DNA of 64,000 bases from Ramlibacter agri (GTDB lineage: Bacteria > Pseudomonadota > Gammaproteobacteria > Burkholderiales > Burkholderiaceae_C): contig NZ_JABBFX010000002.1 of NCBI RefSeq assembly GCF_012927085.1, forward strand, positions 620,001 through 684,000, in the 5' to 3' direction. Below are positions 41,552 to 51,861 of the stretch, in pieces (position 1 is the first letter of the stretch; each line of letters begins with the position of its first letter). Under the pieces are notes generated by a model, which saw nothing but the letters and a program-made list of their open reading frames with translations, was not told where the DNA came from and made no database searches. The position numbers and the translations under genes were made by a program.

Positions 41552-41657
41552 TCCGGACGCAAAGGTCGCCAAAGTACGCAAAAGCCGCAAAAGAATTCAT
41601 GAAAAGGTCTTTTGTCTCTTTGCGACCTTTGCGCAACCTTTGCGTCTTTTGCGTCCG
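41552..41657. repeat. Palindromic array of CGCAAAGG-like units
   Basis: The left arm has units GACGCAAAGG, TCGCCAAAG, TACGCAAAAG and CCGCAAAAG. The right arm has their complements (CTTTGCGACC, TTTGCGCAACC, TTTGCGTC, TTTTGCGTCC). The arms meet near GAATTCATGAAAAGG. The outermost sequence is CCGGACGCAAA against TTTTGCGTCCGG. It fills most of the gap between the DUF1330 gene and eno and can fold into a long imperfect hairpin. Confidence 0.75.
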
Positions 41658-41695
41658 GCAGTCCGGCTGTTTTGAAAACCAAGAGAGAAACTTGA

Positions 41696-42988
<1,293 letters not shown>

Positions 42989-42996
42989 GCCCACAG

Positions 42997-43272
42997 GTGA
43001 ACGGCCGGATCGTTGCAGTCCTGTTGATCGCCCTGCTGGGCGTGGTGCAGGGCCAGCTCTGGTTCGGCCGTGGCTCCGTCTCCGAGGTCCGCCAGATGCA
43101 GCAGAAGCTGGAAGACCAGAAGGCCAGGAACACCGCCGCGCAACAAGGCAACGAGCGCCTGCGCGCGGAGGTGCGCGACCTGAAGGAAGGGCTGGAGACC
43201 GTGGAGGAGAAGGCCCGCTCCGAGCTGGGCATGGTCAAGCCCAACGAGGTCTACGTCCAGATCGTGAAGTGA
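42997..43272 (+). CDS. ftsB: Cell division protein FtsB
   Basis: 91 residues from a GTG with CACAG upstream. An N-terminal transmembrane helix (IVAVLLIALLGVVQGQLWFG) is followed by a periplasmic coiled coil (about 28-70, EVRQMQQKLEDQKARNTAAQQGNERLRAEV) and a short tail (ARSELGMVKPNEVYVQIV). It links FtsL and FtsQ in the divisome. The position after eno is conserved in Proteobacteria. The next gene's GTG overlaps the stop by 4 bases. Confidence 0.93.
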   Translation: MNGRIVAVLLIALLGVVQGQLWFGRGSVSEVRQMQQKLEDQKARNTAAQQGNERLRAEVRDLKEGLETVEEKARSELGMVKPNEVYVQIVK

Positions 43273-43637
43273 AGACCGTCCGTGTCGTCGGTGCGCAAGG
43301 CACCGGCAAGACGCAATTGGCGCGCGAGCTCGCTGCGCATTTCCCCGATTTCCTGGTTTCCGAAGGCGCTCCCCGGCAAGGCGACATCGTGCTCGTCATG
43401 GGCCTCGACCTTCCGGGCTCGCAAGTCCACGCCGCCGAAGACGCGCACTTGCGCAACGCCTTGCACGAGGCGGGCACTGTTTACCAGGTGGTCTACGGGC
43501 TCGGTCCGCAACGCCTGCAAAGCGCGCTCGCGGCCCTTGGCCGCCCACCCGCAGCTCCCACCGGCAACTGGCAATGGTCCTGCGAAAAATGCAGCGACCC
43601 GGAGTGCGAGCACCGCCTGTTCCGGCGCCTCTTCTGA
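43269..43637 (+). CDS. Small P-loop protein with C-terminal Cys/His cluster
   Basis: 122 residues. Walker A GAQGTGKT at 8-15 opens the protein, DIVLVMGLDLPG (39-50) may be Walker B, and the end carries Cys105, Cys108, Cys113 and His115 in SCEKCSDPECEH, a possible zinc site. Too short for a normal AAA or kinase fold. It overlaps ftsB by 4 bases from a GTG start, so the pair is co-translated. No family is recognised with confidence. Confidence 0.75.
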   Translation: MKTVRVVGAQGTGKTQLARELAAHFPDFLVSEGAPRQGDIVLVMGLDLPGSQVHAAEDAHLRNALHEAGTVYQVVYGLGPQRLQSALAALGRPPAAPTGNWQWSCEKCSDPECEHRLFRRLF

Positions 43638-43724
43638 GCATGCACTCCACTTGAGGGATGGGCACGCCAGCTGCCCCGCTCGACAATTGACGTTTTGCAC
43701 GTATTCCCACGGGAGGGGAAAATT

Positions 43725-45050
43725 TTGAATTCGCTTCGAAGCGCCGCATGCAGCGCACTGGTCCTTTTACTGGCCGCATGTGGCGGCGGTGGCAGCGGAG
43801 GCAGCAGCGCAACCGATCCGTCAGCGGGCGGCGGCAATGGCACCACCACCACGCAACCGCCGGCCGCTCCGTGCACGCAGGACACCCTGCGCGTCTCTTA
43901 CAGCTATGACGGCGCCCTGGACGGTCCCGTGGGGTCCGCGCGCGTCGTCACGCCCACGATCAGCGGCGTTCCGGCGGCGTGCGCCAGTTCCGTCCGTTTC
44001 GCGATCGAATCTGGCAGCCTGCCGCCCGGCATCTCGATGGATCCTGCCAGCGGCGTGCTCTCGGGCACCTTGACCAAGGCCGGATCGTATCTTTTCCAGG
44101 CGCGCATGCGCGTGGAGGGAACCAGCTATTCCTACGCTTCGGGCCTCATGCCTATCGTCACCGACCCGGCTGCCTTCAGCTTTTCGGGCTGGGAGCTCAT
44201 GACGACCACGGCGCCCTTCCTCCAGGACTTCCGCGTCGGCGGCATCGGTCACACCGTCTACGTCATCACCCGGGGCTACAACAGCCACACGGTGGAAACC
44301 TGGGCATCCACCAACGGCGGCGCCGGCTGGACGCTCGTGCCCGGCGCGGGGCCGACCGGTGATCTGCGCCGCTTCGCGCTCGCCTCCGACGGCGTGGGCA
44401 TCTACCTGTCCGGCGGCACGGACGCCACGGGCGCGGCCAGCCCCGCGGTGTGGTACTTCGACGGCACGACCTGGACGCAACGCACCGCGGCGGCGCCCTT
44501 CCCGGGCCGCGAAAGCCACGAAATGCTCTGGAGCAACGGCGCTCTCTACGTGCTGGGAGGACGCCTCGGCATGACCTGGTACGACGACACCTGGCGCTCC
44601 ACCGATGGGGGCGTGACCTGGACGCTCGCGTCGGCACACGGATTCGAGAATCGCTATGACTTCTGCGCCGTCGCGGATGCCAGCGGCGCCATGATCGTGA
44701 CGGGCGGCCACAACGTCAGCGTGGACCGGATCTCCGTGTATCGGTCCACCGATGGCACGTCCTGGACCCGCCTGCCTGTCGATGAGAATTCGCCGCTGAG
44801 GACCGCCAACCAGACGCAATCCGGAGCCTGCGCCTTGCTGAACGGTCGCATCGTGTTCGCCGGTGACGGCCCCGCCTTGACCGGCGCCTCGAATACGGTG
44901 TCCAGCAGCGACGGCATCACCTGGTCCTATGAGCCACACAAGATCGACTTGATGACCCTGACCGCCGGTGGCGTGGTCGTGGACGGCCGGATGTACGTCA
45001 CCGCGGGCTCGGGCACCTCGCAGCGCAAGGTGGTGCGCACGATCCCCTGA
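43725..45050 (+). CDS. Kelch/beta-propeller-like lipoprotein with He_PIG domain
   Basis: 441 residues from TTG 43725, with GGGAGGGG 7 bases upstream. Lipobox LLLAACGGGG. A putative Ig domain (about 58-135) has FAIESGSLPPGISMDPASGVLSGTLTKAGSY. Repeating blades follow (GWELMTTTAPF, AVWYFDGTTWTQRTAAAPFPGRESHEMLW, GRLGMTWYDDTWRSTDGGVTW, WTRLPVDENSPL), a galactose-oxidase/kelch type propeller. Probably anchored in the outer membrane; ligand unknown. Convergent with hslO. Confidence 0.8.
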   Translation: MNSLRSAACSALVLLLAACGGGGSGGSSATDPSAGGGNGTTTTQPPAAPCTQDTLRVSYSYDGALDGPVGSARVVTPTISGVPAACASSVRFAIESGSLPPGISMDPASGVLSGTLTKAGSYLFQARMRVEGTSYSYASGLMPIVTDPAAFSFSGWELMTTTAPFLQDFRVGGIGHTVYVITRGYNSHTVETWASTNGGAGWTLVPGAGPTGDLRRFALASDGVGIYLSGGTDATGAASPAVWYFDGTTWTQRTAAAPFPGRESHEMLWSNGALYVLGGRLGMTWYDDTWRSTDGGVTWTLASAHGFENRYDFCAVADASGAMIVTGGHNVSVDRISVYRSTDGTSWTRLPVDENSPLRTANQTQSGACALLNGRIVFAGDGPALTGASNTVSSSDGITWSYEPHKIDLMTLTAGGVVVDGRMYVTAGSGTSQRKVVRTIP

Positions 45051-45084
45051 CCGTGCCACGGCGCGGCGCAAACGCGCCGCGCCC

Positions 45085-46047
45085 TCACTGCATCGTCGAC
45101 GACCCCGGCGGCCGGTCCCCGGCCGCCATGAACAGCTGCGCCGAGTCCACCGAGTCGAAGCGGTAGTGCACGCCGCAGAAATCGCAGGACACGTCGATCT
45201 CGCCGCGCTCGGCGAGGATGCTGCCGGCCTCCTCCTGGCCCAGGCCGCGGATCATGCCGGCCACGCGCTCGCGGCTGCAGGTGCAGGCGAAGCGCGGCGT
45301 CATCGCGTCGAAGCGCAACAGCTTCTCCTGCCAGAACAGGCGCCGCAGGATGGTCTCGACATCCAGCGACAGCAGTTCGTCGCCGGACAGGCTGCCCGCC
45401 AGCGTGGCGATGCGGTTGAAGTGCTCCAGCTGCTCTTCCAGCTCCATCTTCTGGCCGCCGATGTTGCCCTCGCCTTCGGCCGGCAGGCGCTGGATCAGCA
45501 GGCCCGCGGCGACCGACTCGTTGGCCGCCAGCACCAGCCTGGTATCGAGCTGCTCGGATTGCCGCATGTAGTGTTCCAGCACGTCGGCCAGGCGCGGCCG
45601 CTCGTGGCCGTGCGAGGCGTTGAGCGGCACCACGCCCTGGTAGGCCTGCTGGCCCGGCAGCTTGTCCTTGGGATCCAGCGTGATGGCGCAGCGTCCGCGG
45701 CCGTTGACGTTCACCAGCTCCTGCAGGTGGGCGTCGGCCGCCACCTCGCCCACCACCTTGGCGGTGACGCGCAGGCTCAGGTCCGGCTGCACTTCGGCCA
45801 CCGCCACCTTCACCGGGCCTTCGCCGAAGATCTGCATGATCAGCGCGCCGTTGAACTTGATGTTGGCCTGCATCAGGGCGCCGGCCGCGGCCATCTCGCC
45901 CATCATCTCCATCACCGGCCAGGGCCAGGTGCTGGCCGCATCGTCGGCGCGGCGGCGTTGCAGGATTTCGGTCCAGGCGTCGGTGAGACGCACGACCATG
46001 CCGCGGACGGGTATCCCGTCGAACAGGAACTTGTGCAATTCGGACAT
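45085..46047 (-). CDS. hslO: Redox-regulated chaperone Hsp33
   Basis: 320 residues. Core domain at about 1-230 with GALIMQIFGEGPVKVAV. C-terminal zinc site CTCS...CDFC (CxC and CxxC), which is oxidised to switch on holdase activity. LFWQEKLLRFDAMTPRFACTCSRERV is typical. Cytoplasmic. The ATG overlaps the gamma-carbonic-anhydrase stop as TGATG. Confidence 0.95.
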   Translation of the reverse strand: MSELHKFLFDGIPVRGMVVRLTDAWTEILQRRRADDAASTWPWPVMEMMGEMAAAGALMQANIKFNGALIMQIFGEGPVKVAVAEVQPDLSLRVTAKVVGEVAADAHLQELVNVNGRGRCAITLDPKDKLPGQQAYQGVVPLNASHGHERPRLADVLEHYMRQSEQLDTRLVLAANESVAAGLLIQRLPAEGEGNIGGQKMELEEQLEHFNRIATLAGSLSGDELLSLDVETILRRLFWQEKLLRFDAMTPRFACTCSRERVAGMIRGLGQEEAGSILAERGEIDVSCDFCGVHYRFDSVDSAQLFMAAGDRPPGSSTMQ

Positions 46048-46574
46048 CAGGCGATCTTCTTCAGGCCCTTGGCGTGGCGTCGGGCGTTTTCCACGTAGTG
46101 CGGCGCCAGCGGCGCGAACTTCGCGACCGCCGCTGCATCCAGCGTGCGGATGGCCTTGGCCGGTGCGCCCACGATCAGCGAGTTGTCCGGGAACTCCTTG
46201 CCTTCGGTGACGACCGCGCCGGCGCCAACCACGCAGTTGCGGCCGATCTTCGCCCCATTCAAGACCACCGCCTGGATGCCGACCAGCGAACCGTCGCCGA
46301 TGGTGCAGCCATGCAGCATCACCTGGTGGCCCACCGTGACGTTGTTGCCCACGATCAGCGGCCAGCCGAAGTCGGCATGCAGCACCGAGCCGTCCTGGAT
46401 GTTGCTGTTGTCGCCGACCTGGATCAGTTCGCCGGTGTCGCCGCGGACCACGGCGCCGTACCAGATGCTGGCGTTGGCCCCCAGTTCGACTTCGCCGATC
46501 ACCTGTGCGCTGTCGGCGACCCAGGCTCCCGGGCCCAGCTTGGGAGCCTTGCCGTCCAATTCGTAAATGGCCAT
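46047..46574 (-). CDS. Gamma carbonic anhydrase family protein
   Basis: 175 residues from MAIYELDGK; a start six codons earlier is open. Left-handed beta-helix hexapeptide repeats: IGEVELGANASIWYGAVVRGD, NIQDGSVLHAD, VTVGHQVMLHGCTIGDGSLVGIQAVV. The zinc His ligands sit in VLHAD, GHQVMLHG. Similar to YrdA/PaaY; carbonic anhydrase activity varies in this group. Coupled to hslO by one base. Confidence 0.92.
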   Translation of the reverse strand: MAIYELDGKAPKLGPGAWVADSAQVIGEVELGANASIWYGAVVRGDTGELIQVGDNSNIQDGSVLHADFGWPLIVGNNVTVGHQVMLHGCTIGDGSLVGIQAVVLNGAKIGRNCVVGAGAVVTEGKEFPDNSLIVGAPAKAIRTLDAAAVAKFAPLAPHYVENARRHAKGLKKIA

Positions 46575-46609
46575 CGTTCTCGTTCTTGCCAAAAACTACA
46601 ATTCTAGGG

Positions 46610-47410
46610 ATGGACCTTCGCCAGCAGGCTCTGCAGGCCCTCTGCTGCGCCGATCCCCGCCAGAAGGCGGCGCTCGCGACCGCGCTGCATGCAAATGTCG
46701 GGCAATGCAGCCTTTCCCCCACTGCCCCCATCCCTGAGCAGCCGCTGCCCGGCCGTCCGGCGCGGCCGGAGCTGGTCCATCCCGCCCGGGTGCCGAGGCG
46801 CTCGCCGGCCAAGCCCGAGGGCCTGGCGGCCCTGCTGCACGCCATCGCGCACATCGAATTCAACGCGATCAACCTCGCGCTGGACGCCGCCTGGCGCTTC
46901 GAAGGCATGCCGCGCGAATTCCACGAGGACTGGCTGCGGGTCGCGGCCGAGGAGTCGTACCACTTCAGCCTGCTGGCGGACCATCTCGGCACGCTGGGCC
47001 ACGCCTATGGCGACTTCCAGGCCCACGACGGCTTGTGGATCATGTGCGAGAAGACGGCTGGCGACATCGTGGCCCGGATGGCCCTGGTGCCCCGCACGCT
47101 GGAGGCACGCGGCCTCGACGCCACCCCGCAGATCCAGCAGAAGCTGCGCCAGGTGGGCTCGCCCGCTGCGCTGCGGGCCGTGGACATTCTCGACGTGATC
47201 CTGCGCGACGAGGTCGGCCACGTCGCCATCGGCAACCACTGGTACCGCGTCCTCTGCGAACGCGAGGGCCTGGACCCGCTGGCCCACTACGGCGTTTTGG
47301 TCGAGCGCTACGCCGCGCCGCGGCTGTATCCGCCCTTCAACGAAGAGGCGCGGCGCCGCGCGGGCTTCACGCTGGACGAGCTCGCGCTGCTGGCGGCGGG
47401 GAAGGACTGA
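46610..47410 (+). CDS. DUF455 ferritin-like protein
   Basis: 266 residues. HIEFNAINLALDAAWRF, RVAAEESYHFSLLADHL and LRDEVGHVAIGNHWY give an EHxxE/H set of carboxylate and His ligands of a ferritin-like di-iron four-helix bundle (DUF455, COG2833). It resembles the MiaE-like tRNA hydroxylase architecture, but the substrate is unknown. TACAAT lies shortly before the ATG. A small secreted-protein gene follows 2 bases later. Confidence 0.9.
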   Translation: MDLRQQALQALCCADPRQKAALATALHANVGQCSLSPTAPIPEQPLPGRPARPELVHPARVPRRSPAKPEGLAALLHAIAHIEFNAINLALDAAWRFEGMPREFHEDWLRVAAEESYHFSLLADHLGTLGHAYGDFQAHDGLWIMCEKTAGDIVARMALVPRTLEARGLDATPQIQQKLRQVGSPAALRAVDILDVILRDEVGHVAIGNHWYRVLCEREGLDPLAHYGVLVERYAAPRLYPPFNEEARRRAGFTLDELALLAAGKD

Positions 47411-47412
47411 AG

Positions 47413-47700
47413 GTGCGCGCGGCCTGGCTCGCCGCAAGCTGCGCCTGCACGGCGGCCCTGGCGCAGCCGGTCCAGCCGCTCGAGCGCTGGCTCGCTTCTT
47501 CCGAGGCCAAGGCCTTCCAGGACCGCGTCGTCCAGCTCGCGCTGATCTACGGAGAATCCAGCGGCATCGATCCGCGCGGCCTGCGCATCGTCACCCGGCG
47601 CACGGCCGAGACGGCGCCCGGCTGCGGCCGCGTGCAGGTGCAGGCTTTCGAGGGCGGCAAGCAGGTGCTGGAGGAAGCGGTAGAAGCCTGTCGGCACTAG
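47413..47700 (+). CDS. Small exported protein of unknown function
   Basis: 95 residues from GTG 47413. A signal peptide (AAWLAASCACTAALAQ) leads to a short mature part with LALIYGESSGIDPRGLRIVTRR and two Cys (CGR and EACRH) that could pair. No family is recognised. Starts 2 bases after the DUF455 gene. Confidence 0.65.
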   Translation: MRAAWLAASCACTAALAQPVQPLERWLASSEAKAFQDRVVQLALIYGESSGIDPRGLRIVTRRTAETAPGCGRVQVQAFEGGKQVLEEAVEACRH

Positions 47701-47749
47701 CGCTGCGTCATACTGGTGGGGTGGAACACACCCCTCCCCTTCCTGCCCG

Positions 47750-48043
47750 ATGATCGCCGTCTTCTGGCTGGAGCATGCCGGCGAACAGCCGCTCGCGCGC
47801 AGCGAGTGCTTCCCTTCTGACCAGCTTTCGGAGGCATTGCGCTTCGCCGAGCAGCTGCGGGCGCGCCGCAATGCCGGCGAGCCCCTGAGCCACGTCACCA
47901 TCCAGTCGGAGCTGCCGCAGAACGTGGGCGCGGCCGGCGTGGCCGACGCCCCGGCCGACTACGCCCATTACAAGCGGCGCATCGACCCCGCGATCAAGCT
48001 GGGACGCCCTTCGGGCCCGGACCGCGAGCCCGATCAGCCCTAG
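47750..48043 (+). CDS. Small conserved protein of unknown function
   Basis: 97 residues: MIAVFWLEHAGEQPLARSECF, QLSEALRFAEQLRARRNAGEPLSHVTIQSELPQNVG, ending in a Pro-rich charged tail. No membrane segment or catalytic motif. The layout (beta, helix, beta, then YAHYKRRIDPAIKLGRP) is typical of a small alpha/beta accessory protein found in Comamonadaceae genomes. Convergent overlap of 4 bases with the Bug protein gene. Confidence 0.65.
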   Translation: MIAVFWLEHAGEQPLARSECFPSDQLSEALRFAEQLRARRNAGEPLSHVTIQSELPQNVGAAGVADAPADYAHYKRRIDPAIKLGRPSGPDREPDQP

Positions 48044-49017
48044 TCGCCCTTGATCCCCACCGCCTTGATGATCGCCGCGTTCGCCACCGACTCGCGGTCG
48101 ATCTCCTTGGCGAAATCCTGCGCGCTGCCGCCCGTGGGCACGTTGTCGGTGGACAGCAGGCGGTTGCGCAGTTCCGGCGTCTTCAGCGCCTCGTTCACCT
48201 CGGTGTTCAGCCGGTCGATGATCCGCTGCGGCGTCTTGCCCGGCGCGAACACGCCGAACAGCGAGGACATGTTGGCGCGCGGGTAACCCAGTTCGGCCAG
48301 CGTCGGCACCATGGGCAGCGAGTCCAGGCGCTTGGGCGCGCCCACCGCCAGCGGCCGCAGCTTGCCGGTGCGGATGTGGTCGGTCAGCGTCGGGCCGGCG
48401 TTGGTGGACAGGATCTCGAACTGGCCGCTCAGGGCGTCCGTCAGCTGCTGGCCGCCGCCCTTGTAGGGGATGTGCACCATCTGCACCTTGGCCTGCGCCA
48501 TCAGCTGCTCCAGCATCAGGTGGCCCAGCGAGCCGTTGCCCGACGTAGCCCAGCGCACGGAGCCGGGGCGGTCCTTGGCGCCGCCCAGGAGGTCGCGGAA
48601 GTCATGCGCGCGGCTGGCCGGCGTGGCGAGCAGCAGCACCGGCGAATAGAACACGCTGGCCACCGGCGCCAGGTCCGCGTCGGGGTTGTAGGGCACCTTC
48701 TGCAGGTGCGGGCTCAGCACCAGCGGGCTGATCGCCGAGAAGCCGATCGTGTAGCCGTCCGGCTGCGCCTTGGCGACGGCTTCCATGCCGATGATGCCGG
48801 CGGCGCCGGCCTTGTTCTCCACCACCACCGGCTGGCCCATCTGGACCGAGAGGCGGTCGCCCAGCGTGCGGGCGATGGCGTCGCTGACGCCGCCGGCCGG
48901 GTAGGCCACGAGGATGCGGATCGGCTTGGTGGGGTAGTTCTGCGCGAAGGCGGGCAGCGCCAGGGCGGCAGCGGATGCCGCGCCGGACAGCAGCAGCGCG
49001 CGTCGGGTCGTTTGCAT
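48040..49017 (-). CDS. Bug-type tripartite tricarboxylate transporter binding protein
   Basis: 325 residues with a Tat-like/Sec signal (RRALLLSGAASAAALALPAFA). The mature part starts QNYPTKPIRILVAYPAGGVSDAIAR, the Bug family signature, with VVENKAGAAGIIGMEAVAKAQPDGYT following. It would deliver a small carboxylate to a TctAB-type permease, but none is nearby, as is common for the many Bug paralogues in Burkholderiales. Third in a set with xerD and another Bug gene. Confidence 0.92.
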   Translation of the reverse strand: MQTTRRALLLSGAASAAALALPAFAQNYPTKPIRILVAYPAGGVSDAIARTLGDRLSVQMGQPVVVENKAGAAGIIGMEAVAKAQPDGYTIGFSAISPLVLSPHLQKVPYNPDADLAPVASVFYSPVLLLATPASRAHDFRDLLGGAKDRPGSVRWATSGNGSLGHLMLEQLMAQAKVQMVHIPYKGGGQQLTDALSGQFEILSTNAGPTLTDHIRTGKLRPLAVGAPKRLDSLPMVPTLAELGYPRANMSSLFGVFAPGKTPQRIIDRLNTEVNEALKTPELRNRLLSTDNVPTGGSAQDFAKEIDRESVANAAIIKAVGIKGD

Positions 49018-49046
49018 AAGGTCCTGAGGGTTCTCGACTCCCCCCG

Positions 49047-49931
49047 TCAGCCGCGCGGATGGTGCTGCGCGTGCAGCACCTTCAGCCTTTCGCGGGCGAC
49101 GTGGGTGTAGATCGTCGTGGTGGAGATGTCGGCATGGCCAAGCAGCATCTGGACCGCGCGCAGGTCGGCGCCGTGGTTCAGCAGGTGCGTGGCAAAGGCA
49201 TGCCGGAGTGTATGCGGTGACAGCGGCACCCGGATTCCGGCGGCCGCGGCGTACTTCTTCACCAGCACCCAGAACATCGCGCGCGTCATGCCATGGCCGC
49301 GCGCCGTGACGAACAGGTCCTCGGTCTGCTGGCCGGCCAGGATGGCGGGCCGCGCTTCGGCGAGGTAGCGCACGATCCAGTCGCGCGCCACCTGCCCGAA
49401 GGGCACCAGGCGCTCCTTGCTGCCCTTGCCGGTGACGCGCAGGATGCCTTCGTTCAGGCTCAGCTCGAACACGCGCAAGCCCACCAGCTCGCTCACCCGC
49501 AGGCCGCTGGCGTACATCAGCTCCAGCATCGTGCGGTCCCGCAGGCCCAGCGGCGTCTCGTCGTCAGGCGCGTCCAGCAGCGCCTCGACCTGGGCTTCGG
49601 TCAGCGTCTTGGGCACCCGCAGCGGCTGCCTGGCCGACTGCAGGCGCAGGGTCGGGTCATCGGTGATCAGGCGCTCGCGCAGCGCCCAGCGGAAGTAGCG
49701 CTTGAAGACGGTCAACCGGCGGTTGGCCGAAGTCGCCTTGGTCTGCGCATGGCGGGCGGCGAAGTAGCCCTGCAGGTCCGCCTCGTCGGTGGCCGGCAGG
49801 CGCTTGCCCCGCTCCGCCAGCCAGCGGGCATACAGCGCGAGGTCGCGCCGGTACGCCGCCAGCGTGTTGCGCGAGAGGCCTTCCTCGAGCCAAAGGGCGT
49901 CGACGAAGGCGTCGATGGCGTCGTCGCTCAA
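49047..49931 (-). CDS. xerD: Site-specific tyrosine recombinase XerD
   Basis: 294 residues. N-terminal SAM-like domain (1-105). Catalytic residues are Arg145 (ASGLRVSEL), Lys169 or Lys172, His240 and Arg243 ([12 protein letters not shown]), His266 and nucleophile Tyr275 (TTTIYTHV). With XerC it resolves chromosome dimers at dif. The start is TTG, overlapping the stop of the upstream Bug gene by 4 bases. Full length and chromosomal context argue against a phage integrase. Confidence 0.94.
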   Translation of the reverse strand: MSDDAIDAFVDALWLEEGLSRNTLAAYRRDLALYARWLAERGKRLPATDEADLQGYFAARHAQTKATSANRRLTVFKRYFRWALRERLITDDPTLRLQSARQPLRVPKTLTEAQVEALLDAPDDETPLGLRDRTMLELMYASGLRVSELVGLRVFELSLNEGILRVTGKGSKERLVPFGQVARDWIVRYLAEARPAILAGQQTEDLFVTARGHGMTRAMFWVLVKKYAAAAGIRVPLSPHTLRHAFATHLLNHGADLRAVQMLLGHADISTTTIYTHVARERLKVLHAQHHPRG

Positions 49932-50902
49932 TCCAGCTTCAGGCCGGCCTTCTCCACCACCTTCTTGTACACGTCGAACTCCGCCTTGATCTGCTCGGAG
50001 AACTGCTCGGGCGTGTTGCCGATGATGATGGAGCCGGTGTCCTCGATGCGCTTGCGCACGGCCGGGTCCTGCAGCGCCTTGACGGCGGCGGCGTGGATCT
50101 TCTCGACCACGTCCTTGGGCATGCCCTTGGGGCCGACGATGCCGTAGTAGGCCAGGCGGTTCACCGGCTCCAGGCCCACTTCCTTGAAGGTCGGCACGTT
50201 GGGCAGTTCCTTCAGGCGCTGGGGCGCGGCGACCACGATCGGCACCAGGCGCCCTTCCTTGATGAAGGGCAGCGCGGACGGCAGGTTGTCGAAGATCATC
50301 GGCACTTGCCCCGCCACCGTGTCGTTCAGGGCCGGGCCGGCGCCGCGGTAGGGAATGTGGGTGATGAAGGTGCCCGACATCGCCTTGAACAGCTCCATCT
50401 GCAGGTGGCCGATGCCGCCGGTGCCGGAGGAGGAGAACGAGTACTTGCCCGGGTTCTTCTTCACCTCCTCCAGGAAGGCCTTGTAGTCCTTGGCCGGGAA
50501 GTGGGGGTTGACGGCCAGCACGTTGGGCGTGGCCGCGATGTTGACGATGGGCGTGAAATCGGTGACCGGGTTGTACGGCGTCTTCGGGTTGATCGCCGGG
50601 TTGGCCGCGGTGGTCGACACGGTGGCGATGCCCAGCGTGTAGCCGTCCGGCGCGGCACGCGCCGTATCGGCGGCGCCGACGACACCGCCGCCACCTGCCT
50701 TGTTCTCGACGATCACGGTGGTGCCCAGGGCCTTGCCCAGGGGCTCGGCCATCACGCGGGCGATGATGTCCGTGGTGCCGCCCGGCGCGAACGGGACGGT
50801 CAGGCGGATGGTCTTGTTGCCCGGGTAGCCCTGGGCAAAGGCGGGAGCGGCCAGCGCGGCGAACAGGCCCGCGGAAGCGGCGATCCAGGTACGGCGATGC
50901 AT
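49928..50902 (-). CDS. Bug-type tripartite tricarboxylate transporter binding protein
   Basis: 324 residues from [12 protein letters not shown]; starts 3 and 13 codons earlier are possible. Signal peptide ends [38 protein letters not shown] and [25 protein letters not shown] are the Bug motifs. It is first of a three-gene set with xerD and is divergent from the AEC transporter gene. The ligand is unknown. Confidence 0.92.
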   Translation of the reverse strand: MHRRTWIAASAGLFAALAAPAFAQGYPGNKTIRLTVPFAPGGTTDIIARVMAEPLGKALGTTVIVENKAGGGGVVGAADTARAAPDGYTLGIATVSTTAANPAINPKTPYNPVTDFTPIVNIAATPNVLAVNPHFPAKDYKAFLEEVKKNPGKYSFSSSGTGGIGHLQMELFKAMSGTFITHIPYRGAGPALNDTVAGQVPMIFDNLPSALPFIKEGRLVPIVVAAPQRLKELPNVPTFKEVGLEPVNRLAYYGIVGPKGMPKDVVEKIHAAAVKALQDPAVRKRIEDTGSIIIGNTPEQFSEQIKAEFDVYKKVVEKAGLKLD

Positions 50903-50958
50903 TCGTGTCTCCATTTGATTGAGGGTCGCAAACCCAAGCATCCTATATCCTCGGGCGC

Positions 50959-51861
50959 GTGAATTTTGCGCAACTCCTGCTTCCCGACTTCTCCTTGATC
51001 CTTTGCGGTTACCTGCTGTGCCGCTTCACCCCGCTCGCCCGTCCCACGTGGGACCAGGTGGAGACCCTGGTCTACTTCTTCCTGTTCCCGGTGCTGCTGT
51101 TCCAGTCCATCGCCCGGACGCCACTGGACGTGGGCGCCGTGTCCGGCCTCGCGGCGGCCGGCCTGCTGCTGGGGTTGGCGGGCATCACCCTCGCCTACAG
51201 CCTGCCCTGGTGGCCGGGTCTGCGGCACGTCGACCGGCGCGAACACGCCGCCAGCGCGCAGGTGGCCTTCCGCTTCAACTCCTTCATCGCGCTCGCGCTG
51301 TCGGAGCGGCTGGCGGGCGCGCAGGGCCTGCAGCTGATCGCGGTGCTCATTGGCGTGTGCGTGCCGTTGTTCAACATCGGCGCGGTGTGGCCGATGGCCC
51401 GCCATGCGCAGACCGGCTTCTTCGCCGCGCTGGTGCGCAACCCGCTGATCATCGCCACCTTCGCGGGCCTGGCGTGCAACCTGCTGGGGCTGCACGTGCC
51501 GGGCTGGCTGGACCCGACGCTGAACCGCATCGGCGCCGCCTCGCTGGCCCTGGGCCTGATGGCGGCCGGCGCCGGCATGCAGTTCGGCCACCTGGCGCAG
51601 GCGAAAGCGCTGGCCGTGGGCGTGCTCGCGATCCGGCACCTGCTGCTGCCGCTGGTGGCGGCCGGCCTGGGCTTCGCCTTGCGGCTGGATCCCACGCAGC
51701 GCGCCGTGCTGCTTGCCTTCTCGGCGCTGCCGACGGCCAGCAGTTGCTACGTGCTGGCCTCGCGCATGGGCTACAACGGCGCGCTGGTCGCGGGGCTGGT
51801 CACCTTGTCGACGGTCCTGGGGCTGGCGAGCCTGCCCTTCGCGCTGGGCGTGCTGCGCTGA
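50959..51861 (+). CDS. AEC-family transporter
   Basis: 300 residues from a GTG start, with TATATC about 12 bases upstream. About ten hydrophobic helices in the two-half AEC/BASS-like arrangement; [17 protein letters not shown] at the start, the AEC-like [14 protein letters not shown] and [34 protein letters not shown] near the end. Substrates in the family are organic acids or auxin. Convergent with the following lipoprotein gene (stops adjacent). Confidence 0.88.
   Translation: MNFAQLLLPDFSLILCGYLLCRFTPLARPTWDQVETLVYFFLFPVLLFQSIARTPLDVGAVSGLAAAGLLLGLAGITLAYSLPWWPGLRHVDRREHAASAQVAFRFNSFIALALSERLAGAQGLQLIAVLIGVCVPLFNIGAVWPMARHAQTGFFAALVRNPLIIATFAGLACNLLGLHVPGWLDPTLNRIGAASLALGLMAAGAGMQFGHLAQAKALAVGVLAIRHLLLPLVAAGLGFALRLDPTQRAVLLAFSALPTASSCYVLASRMGYNGALVAGLVTLSTVLGLASLPFALGVLR

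Noticed and set aside
49047..49931. Phage or integron integrase
   Set aside because: Length and motifs match XerD and no att-like repeats, excisionase or phage genes are near.
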